A stretch of DNA of 12,276 nucleotides, taken from positions 1 to 12,276 of the forward strand of contig JAUIKA010000021.1 of the NCBI GenBank assembly GCA_030430995.1. The letters are read 5' to 3'. Positions within the stretch are counted from its first letter, which is position 1. The number at the start of each line of letters is the position of its first letter. A model generated the notes under the pieces. The model was given only the letters and a program-made list of their open reading frames with translations. It had not been told where the DNA came from and did no database searches. This DNA is from Alphaproteobacteria bacterium. Its GTDB lineage: Bacteria > Pseudomonadota > Alphaproteobacteria > Rickettsiales > Rickettsiaceae. The translations under genes and the position numbers were made by a program. This document shows positions 7,107 to 12,276 of the stretch, piece by piece.

Positions 7107-7124
7107 AATAAAAATAATATTTTT

Positions 7125-7712
7125 ATGCCTAACATAGAAACGAAAAGGAAATTATTTCACCTTAGTGCCATATTGTTCCCTCTATCATATCATAATTGTA
7201 ATAAGTTATATATGATTTTAGCAGTCACTATTATAACTTTTTTAGTACTAACTATAGATATATGTAGACATCATATACAATTATTTCAAGACTATGTAGA
7301 GAAATTTTTTGCTTCAATAATGCGAAAAAAAGAAAAGCATAGCCTTTCAGCTGTATCTGCTATGATGCTAGGTATGTTCTCCACCGTAATTTTTTTTAAA
7401 AAAAATATAGTTATTACTTCATGGTTGGTGCTAATATTTGCAGATACAGCAGCTTCTATATGCGGACGCATGATAAATAAAAAAGAAGGAAAGTCTATTA
7501 TTGGAGCTTTATGTTTTTTCCTTGTTGCTATAATTGCGTCATTGTTATATAATAACCTCTTTGTATACGCAGAAGACAGGTTAAACTTAATATGTATATT
7601 AATCTCTTCTTTAATAGCAACAATTGTAGAATTTTATAGCAATAAAATCAAGCTAGATGATAATTTTTCAATACCTGTTTCATTTTCTATCATAGCATTT
7701 TTAATAAAATAA
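7125..7712 (+). CDS. Membrane CTP-dependent lipid kinase-like protein (dolichol/phytol/diacylglycerol kinase family)
   Basis: A small polytopic membrane protein of 195 residues. The N-terminal ETKRKLFH motif (5-12) is typical of the dolichol kinase / phytol kinase / Dgk1-type family, which transfers phosphate from CTP to a lipid alcohol. Other family marks are D107 in IFADTAASICG, the GKSIIG segment (122-127; usually KS.EG) and LDDNFSIPV (177-185, like the family's DN.T.P). Hydrophobic segments lie at about 29-46, 76-92, 97-112, 125-146, 152-170 and 183-194. The substrate cannot be told from sequence. The usual Glu in KSxEG is Ile here, so activity may be altered. Its TAA directly abuts the dnaG ATG, so it heads the dnaG-rpoD transcript, where other bacteria may have rpsU. 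Confidence 0.8.
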   Translation: MPNIETKRKLFHLSAILFPLSYHNCNKLYMILAVTIITFLVLTIDICRHHIQLFQDYVEKFFASIMRKKEKHSLSAVSAMMLGMFSTVIFFKKNIVITSWLVLIFADTAASICGRMINKKEGKSIIGALCFFLVAIIASLLYNNLFVYAEDRLNLICILISSLIATIVEFYSNKIKLDDNFSIPVSFSIIAFLIK

Positions 7713-9449
7713 ATGTCTTCTTTCATTAATGCAGTAAAAGCTAAAATTAATATTATAGATATAATTAGCAAAAACGTAAAACTTACACGCAAAGGAGCTG
7801 AACACCAAGGGTTATGCCCATTTCACTCAGAAAAAACACCTTCGTTTTATGTAAATTCTGCAAAAGCTCTGTATAATTGCTTTGGTTGCGGCGCAAGTGG
7901 TGATGGAATAAAATTTTATTCTCAGATTAATGGGATAGACTACCTGGAAGCAGCAAAAGTTTTAGCAAGAGAGCATGGCATTTCCATTCAACATATTAAC
8001 CCTGAAGAAGAAAGTAAAAAAGATAAGATATATCATCTTTTACAAATATTAAATAAGCATTATGCCCAGTCTATTAACAATAATATAAAAGACTATTTAT
8101 CCAGCAGAGAAATAACAAAAGATATTATAGAGGAATATGAAATAGGTTTTTGTAAAAAATATATTACCCAGGAATTTATAAAAACACATAATATAGATAT
8201 AGATATAGCAATTGCTGCAGGAATTTTAGCTAAGGGCTCTTCGGGTAGTATATATGAGGTATTTAGGGATAGAATTACATTCCCTATAAAAAATATATAT
8301 GGTAGAATATGCGGGTTCGGAGCAAGGGCATTATCTTCAGATGTTGCGCCAAAATATTTAAACTCACCTGAAACTATAGTATTCAAAAAAAGTGAAATTC
8401 TTTATGGGGAGCATATAGCATTTAAACATTCTGGTAAAGCTAACAAAATTTTTGTAGTAGAAGGATATCTTGATGTTATATCTATGCATATAGAAGGCTA
8501 TTTAAATACAGTAGCGACACTAGGAACATCTTTTTGCAGCACGCATATGGCTAAACTTTGGAGCGTAGCAGATGAAATATGCTTCTGTTTTGACGGAGAC
8601 TCTGCTGGTAAAAAAGCAACTTTAAGAGCCATCAATATAGCGCTTCCTTATCTAAAAGCAGATAAAACAATTACTATTTGTAATTTACCAAATGGGCAAG
8701 ATCCAGACCAATTCCTTAAGAATTCTGCCAGTAAAGAAGAAATAGACTCCATTCTAACAAACTCTATTACAATATCTGAAATCTTATGGAAAGAGGAAAT
8801 ATCTAAATGTAATATCTCTTTACCTGAAGGGCTTGCAAAGCTAGATACACAGCTAAATATATATGTAAATAAAATTAATGATAGCGTTATAAAAAAGCAT
8901 TATGCAAGATATTTCAATAATAAAATATGGGAGCTATCCCATAATAAGCATAAAAAGAAGAAATCCGCTTTTAAATATACAACTTTACCTTCAAATAATA
9001 ACGAGACTCAAAAAGAAGGTATAATATACATAGAAAGAATAATATTAGCGATATTATTACAAAATTTAACTATATTAAAAAATTACTCACAATTAGAGCT
9101 ATTAAGCAATATAGATTTTCATAGTAAAGAATATATTGAAATCAAAGAAATATATTTAAATATTGATATAGAAAAAACACATAGTAAAGAAGACTTAGAC
9201 AAAATATATAAAAAACATGGATATTATAAGGAATTTAATCTAATATTCAATATCGACCTTAGGGATAATATCGCTCATTCAGATATATGTTATAACCTGG
9301 ATGTGTTTATTAAGAAACATAGAATAGAATGTATAAAAAATGAATTGAAAGCAATGGGGCTTAAAGACTTAAAACAAAATGCTATGATATATCAGCATGA
9401 AATAAAAAAGTTAGAGCAAAATATAGAAGAAATAATAAAAAATAAGTAG
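7713..9449 (+). CDS. dnaG: DNA primase
   Basis: Synthesises RNA primers for the replication fork together with the DnaB helicase. The zinc-binding domain (about 1-95) has the CHC2 ligands C35, H38, C56 and C59. The RNA-polymerase domain shows RDRITFPI...GRICGFGAR (185-205) and PKYLNSPET. The TOPRIM core has E250 in VVEGYLDVI and D294/D296 in FDGDSAGKKA, followed by NGQDPDQFL (327-335). All catalytic residues I can check are present. At 578 residues it is slightly short. The C-terminal region after about 420 is Lys/Ile/Asn-rich and not recognisable, as expected for the fast-evolving helicase-interaction domain. It starts immediately after the previous stop with no gap, and rpoD follows after 5 bp, as in the macromolecular synthesis operon. 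Confidence 0.97.
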   Translation: MSSFINAVKAKINIIDIISKNVKLTRKGAEHQGLCPFHSEKTPSFYVNSAKALYNCFGCGASGDGIKFYSQINGIDYLEAAKVLAREHGISIQHINPEEESKKDKIYHLLQILNKHYAQSINNNIKDYLSSREITKDIIEEYEIGFCKKYITQEFIKTHNIDIDIAIAAGILAKGSSGSIYEVFRDRITFPIKNIYGRICGFGARALSSDVAPKYLNSPETIVFKKSEILYGEHIAFKHSGKANKIFVVEGYLDVISMHIEGYLNTVATLGTSFCSTHMAKLWSVADEICFCFDGDSAGKKATLRAINIALPYLKADKTITICNLPNGQDPDQFLKNSASKEEIDSILTNSITISEILWKEEISKCNISLPEGLAKLDTQLNIYVNKINDSVIKKHYARYFNNKIWELSHNKHKKKKSAFKYTTLPSNNNETQKEGIIYIERIILAILLQNLTILKNYSQLELLSNIDFHSKEYIEIKEIYLNIDIEKTHSKEDLDKIYKKHGYYKEFNLIFNIDLRDNIAHSDICYNLDVFIKKHRIECIKNELKAMGLKDLKQNAMIYQHEIKKLEQNIEEIIKNK

Positions 9450-9454
9450 ATAAT

Positions 9455-11323
9455 ATGGATGAGATTAATTTAGAAGAAAAACAACATAAAAAGTTAGTAG
9501 ATAAAACTAAAACTATAAAAGACCTAGAAATGGAAGGCTTAGAAAATCAAGTAGTGGGTGATAGGATAGATGATGAAATAAAACTAGACCTTAATCTAGA
9601 AGACCAAGCCGAGAAAGAAGAAGAAAACTCCCCAGATGTAGAATATGAAGAGCCGGCCAGTCAGGAAGAGCAAGAAGAATATACCTTTTTAACTGATGAT
9701 CCGGTAAGGCTATATTTGAAAGATATGGGCAGTGTGCCTTTACTTTCCAGGGAAGGTGAGGTAGAGATATCTAAAAGAATAGAATCTGGCATAGAGCATG
9801 TACTGAAAAATTTATGCTATATTCCAATTGTTATGAAAACATTTATAAAATGGTCAGAAGATTTCGCTAAAGGTGAAATGATGATTTCTGACCTTGTAGA
9901 TATTAATGATTATGATGCAGATGGAAATATAGAGAATTTTATTAAAAATAGTGATAAAAAAGATAGTGACCATCTAGAAGAAAATAAAGATGAAGATATT
10001 GAAGATAGTGAAAATCCGCAAGAAGAAGAGCAAACTAATAACCTTACATTGCTGGACTTTGTTGAGCAAATGCAAAAATTAAGTGACCTTGCAACAGAAA
10101 GAATCAAAGATATAGAAAAAGTAGGAATAGAAAATTTTCATAAGCTAGAAACTTGTAAAGAATACTCTAAAAAATCTAATGAGATATTCGAACTTCTAAA
10201 AACCTTTAGTGTAAACCATAGTAAAATTACTGATATAGTTAACAATATATATCAAATCAATAAGTCTATTGTAGAAAAAGAGATGTATATTATAAAAATA
10301 GCAGTAAGCCATGGTTTAAAGAGAGTAGAAGTCCTTAAGTTACATAAAAAATTCTCCTTATCCCCCAAAAAATGGATAGAGCATATAATGGGAAAGAAAG
10401 AGGAGGCGTGGGTTAACTTCACTAGCAAATATAAAAAAGAGTTAAAAGACATCATGGACTTTATGTCTATGACAGAAATCTCTATCATGATGCCAATAGA
10501 GCAGTTCCGCAAATATGTAGAATACGTAAGGGAGGGGAAGCATAGGACTAGCTCCGGTAAACAAAGCATGATTGAAGCAAATTTAAGATTGGTAATTTCT
10601 ATAGCAAAAAAATATGCAAATAGAGGGTTGCACTTCCTTGACTTAATACAAGAGGGGAATGTTGGCCTCATGAAAGCTGTGGATAAATTTGAATATAAAA
10701 GAGGGTATAAATTCTCTACATATGCAACATGGTGGATTAGGCAAGCTATCACAAGGTCTATAGCTGACCAAGCAAGAACTATAAGGATACCTGTGCATAT
10801 GATAGAGAGTATTAACAAGATAGTCAGAACTTCAAGGCAGCTTCTAAATGAAATGGGAACAGAGCCTTCAGCAGAAGAAGTAGCAAAAAGAATAGGGCTT
10901 TCCGCTGAAAAGGTTCATAAAGTCTTAAAAATCGCAAAAGAGCCAATAAGCTTAGAGAATCCAGTAGGAGATGAAGAAGGCAGCTATTTAGGAGATTTCA
11001 TTGAAGATAAAAATGCTGTAGCTCCACTTTTCGCTGCAATTGAAGGTAACCTTAAAGACACCACAACCAGAGCCTTAATAGAGCTAACCCCAAGAGAGGA
11101 GAGGGTCCTTAGGATGCGCTTTGGCATAGGTATAGATGACCATACATTAGAGGAGGTTGGGCAGCAATTCCGCGTAACTAGGGAACGTATAAGGCAAATA
11201 GAAGCTAAGGCTTTAAGAAAGCTAAGGCATCCTAAAAGGTCAAAGAGATTAAAAAGTTTTTTATCAGTAGGGCATAATGCAAATTATTCTAAAGATTCTT
11301 CTTACCCTGGCGATAGCGACTAA
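9455..11323 (+). CDS. rpoD: RNA polymerase primary sigma factor (sigma-70)
   Basis: The housekeeping sigma factor. Region 1.2 is at about 81-111 (DDPVRLYLKDMGSVPLLSREGE). A non-conserved insert with an acidic Asp/Glu/Asn stretch runs from about 112 to 345. Region 2 is at about 370-443, with IEANLRLVISIAKKYANRG, LDLIQEGNVGLMKAVDKFEY and YKFSTYATWWIRQAITR. Region 3 is at about 447-525 and region 4 at about 540-603, with LTPREERVLRMRFGIG and the helix-turn-helix TLEEVGQQFRVTRERIRQIEAKALRKLR. Residues 1-80 are short, acidic and do not look like a normal region 1.1. The C-terminal tail (about 604-622, Ser/Asp/Asn-rich) extends past the usual end and is encoded in DNA that also encodes the start of the next gene. 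It lies 5 bp after dnaG. Confidence 0.97.
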   Translation: MDEINLEEKQHKKLVDKTKTIKDLEMEGLENQVVGDRIDDEIKLDLNLEDQAEKEEENSPDVEYEEPASQEEQEEYTFLTDDPVRLYLKDMGSVPLLSREGEVEISKRIESGIEHVLKNLCYIPIVMKTFIKWSEDFAKGEMMISDLVDINDYDADGNIENFIKNSDKKDSDHLEENKDEDIEDSENPQEEEQTNNLTLLDFVEQMQKLSDLATERIKDIEKVGIENFHKLETCKEYSKKSNEIFELLKTFSVNHSKITDIVNNIYQINKSIVEKEMYIIKIAVSHGLKRVEVLKLHKKFSLSPKKWIEHIMGKKEEAWVNFTSKYKKELKDIMDFMSMTEISIMMPIEQFRKYVEYVREGKHRTSSGKQSMIEANLRLVISIAKKYANRGLHFLDLIQEGNVGLMKAVDKFEYKRGYKFSTYATWWIRQAITRSIADQARTIRIPVHMIESINKIVRTSRQLLNEMGTEPSAEEVAKRIGLSAEKVHKVLKIAKEPISLENPVGDEEGSYLGDFIEDKNAVAPLFAAIEGNLKDTTTRALIELTPREERVLRMRFGIGIDDHTLEEVGQQFRVTRERIRQIEAKALRKLRHPKRSKRLKSFLSVGHNANYSKDSSYPGDSD

Positions 11324-11720
11324 TTGCTTTGCTTTTGAAGCAGGGCAATATGTTAGCGTAAGAGGTAAAGATACTAATGTAAGAACAGGGCCAAGTAAAA
11401 ACCATAGAGTTTCTTGGCGAATTCTTAGACCGAATGAGCCATTAAAATTTATAAGGGAATATAATGGATGGCTATTTATACAGGATTCCTCAGGGGAGAG
11501 GGGGTGGATATATAGCAGCCTTATAAGCAAAACCAGATATGTAATAGTTACAAAAAAAACTAACCTATATAAACCAAATAAAAAAGACATAGCAGCGCAT
11601 CTGATGCCTAATTTATTATGTAAGCTAAATTCTTCTTCTGGCGGTTACGCTAAGGTTATTTGTAAAAATGACTTTAAAGGATTGGTAGAGATTAAGAACC
11701 TTTGGGGAGTAGGTAATTAA
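11277..11720 (+). CDS. Exported bacterial SH3-domain protein
   Basis: A 147-residue protein with a clear signal peptide (1-19: Lys at 6, hydrophobic core ILLTLAIA, likely cleavage after CFA at 19). It should be secreted to the periplasm or envelope; the Cys at 17 lacks a good lipobox. The mature part has two SH3-like units. The first, at about 25-83, contains VRGKDTNVRTGPS, YNGWLFIQD and RGWIYSSLIS, the pattern of the SH3_3/SH3_4 families that bind cell-wall or other peptides. The second, at about 86-146, is more divergent (TKKTNLYKP, AKVICKNDFKGLVEIKNLWG). The start codon lies 47 bp inside rpoD in another frame. It is required to give the signal peptide, so the overlap is real rather than a start-choice error. 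It is probably co-transcribed with rpoD. Its biological role is unknown. Confidence 0.88.
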   Translation: MQIILKILLTLAIATNCFAFEAGQYVSVRGKDTNVRTGPSKNHRVSWRILRPNEPLKFIREYNGWLFIQDSSGERGWIYSSLISKTRYVIVTKKTNLYKPNKKDIAAHLMPNLLCKLNSSSGGYAKVICKNDFKGLVEIKNLWGVGN

Positions 11721-11792
11721 TTGTCTCGGATTTAAACAAGATTGAACAAATATCGTCTCTATATAGATATATCTGTGATGTTACTGCATTTT

Positions 11793-11818
11793 TAGAGATT
11801 GCTCTATGTAGTCTTTTT
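11793..11818 (+). terminator. Weak candidate terminator of the dnaG-rpoD-SH3 transcript
   Basis: A 5-bp stem (TAGAG / CTCTA) with loop ATTG is followed by TGTAGTC and TTTTT. The stem is short and A/T-rich and the T-run is not immediately adjacent, so this is only the best option in the first 150 bp after the SH3 stop. Confidence 0.25.
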
Positions 11819-12129
11819 ATACGGGATTGGCTATATAATTGATTGATATATACAAATTATCTTAACTACATAAATATCCAAGCAAGTATAGCAGAACAAA
11901 TATAAAATAGCAGCGCTAGATCTTGATTGAAAATTGGTACTCATCAAATACACATATAGTGATGCTACTCAGACATATGCTCATTAAGATATAGCATCCT
12001 AGCGAGCAATATAGCTAGATTTTTATCAATTATCAAAACTAATATTTTATATTGGCCAGAAGGATAGAGATATTATCCACCAACAGAGCAAAATCTACAA
12101 AGATTTTCTATTTAAGAGGGGTAAGAATG

Positions 12130-12147
12130 AGGGGAGAATTCCCCCCT
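12130..12147 (-). terminator. G/C-rich hairpin downstream of the R-body-like gene
   Basis: Read on the minus strand, the RNA forms AGGGGGG-AAUU-CUCCCCU: a 7-bp stem with one G-U pair and a four-base loop, starting 8 bases after the stop codon at 12156. It is strikingly G/C-rich for this DNA. The following bases (CAUUCUUACCCCUCUU) are pyrimidine-rich but not a pure U-run, so termination is likely but not certain. Confidence 0.55.
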
Positions 12148-12155
12148 TGAAAAGA

Positions 12156-12276
12156 TTAAGACATTCTGCTTACATTTTCAGATTGTGCTAAAGCTTTTGC
12201 TACTAGTTGGTAACATTGCTGCAATAACATTGCAAGTACAGAGCTACCTATAGTAGTTTGAAAATAGTTCTGAGAT
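12156..12276 (-). CDS. C-terminal fragment of a RebB-like R-body protein, cut by the window edge
   Basis: Minus-strand frame open from the right edge for 39 codons to a TAA (complement of 12156-12158). The residues include FQTTIGSSVLAMLLQQCYQL and VAKALAQSENVS. This layout (Gly, small residues, hydrophobic/Ala run, YQ, then AxALA...EN) resembles the conserved helix of RebB-type R-body proteins, whose motif is roughly VLGxAPAxAMxxLYQxxxxALxxAxxNAV. R-bodies are retractable protein ribbons first known from Caedibacter killer symbionts of Paramecium. Only the tail is visible and the match is from memory, so the family call is moderate. A hairpin follows the stop, supporting a genuine gene end. 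Further reb genes would be expected to the right. Confidence 0.5.
   Translation of the reverse strand, partial: SQNYFQTTIGSSVLAMLLQQCYQLVAKALAQSENVSRMS

Larger units (their letters stand above)
11721..12155. other. Gene-free stretch between the SH3 gene and the R-body-like gene
   Basis: I see no convincing coding frame and no tRNA-like or other recognisable RNA. A short stem TAGAG-ATTG-CTCTA at 11793-11806, followed eight bases later by TTTTT, could be a weak terminator for the dnaG-rpoD-SH3 transcript. A G/C-rich hairpin lies at 12130-12147. The rest is A/T-rich with many short self-complementary words of no clear meaning. Confidence 0.6.

Noticed and set aside
8093..8386. Minus-strand open frame inside dnaG
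   Set aside because: Lies opposite the conserved primase core; no independent evidence.
10252..10818. Minus-strand 188-codon open frame inside rpoD that looks hydrophobic (also 9910-10107)
   Set aside because: Opposite a highly conserved sigma-70 region 2; the hydrophobicity comes from reading charged codons in antisense.
11264..11590. Minus-strand open frame across the rpoD/SH3 junction
   Set aside because: Antisense to two supported genes; no start signal or motif.

Overview
This 12.3 kb window is AT-rich bacterial chromosome, roughly two-thirds A/T by eye. It has very short intergenic gaps, ATGA-type gene overlaps and few clear Shine-Dalgarno sequences. The dnaG-rpoD pair, a sigma-32 gene and protein sequences rich in Lys, Ile and Asn point to an alphaproteobacterium of the Rickettsiales. 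A large-genome, protist-associated member such as a Midichloriaceae/Jidaibacter-like organism would fit. That placement is inference; no rRNA or other marker here settles it.

Left part (1-5678), accessory. A cut-off minus-strand gene start (1-88) is followed by about 470 bp without genes, containing a 7-bp tandem repeat (CTAAGAA, about 7.6 copies). Next come two translationally coupled minus-strand genes of unknown function (560-2265): a short coiled-coil protein, and a 445-residue protein with a coiled coil and possible degenerate ankyrin-like helices. Across a divergent promoter region, the 888-residue plus-strand gene (2425-5091) ends in a compact module that resembles the C-terminal domains of polymorphic toxins. 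It is followed after 14 bp by a small acidic protein (5106-5678), as expected of a toxin-immunity pair. This is the best candidate here for an undescribed system.

Middle and right part (5725-11720), core information processing. On the minus strand greA and rpoH overlap by 4 bp, coupling a transcript-cleavage factor to the heat-shock sigma factor. Only 18 bp away, on the plus strand, a tight run begins: a membrane CTP-dependent lipid kinase-like gene, dnaG primase, rpoD (sigma-70) and an exported SH3-like protein whose start lies inside the rpoD 3' end. This is a variant of the macromolecular synthesis operon.

Right edge (11721-12276). About 435 bp without genes ends in a G/C-rich hairpin. 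Beyond it is the C-terminal end of a minus-strand gene whose 39 visible residues resemble RebB-type R-body proteins, which would mark the start of an R-body locus just outside the window.
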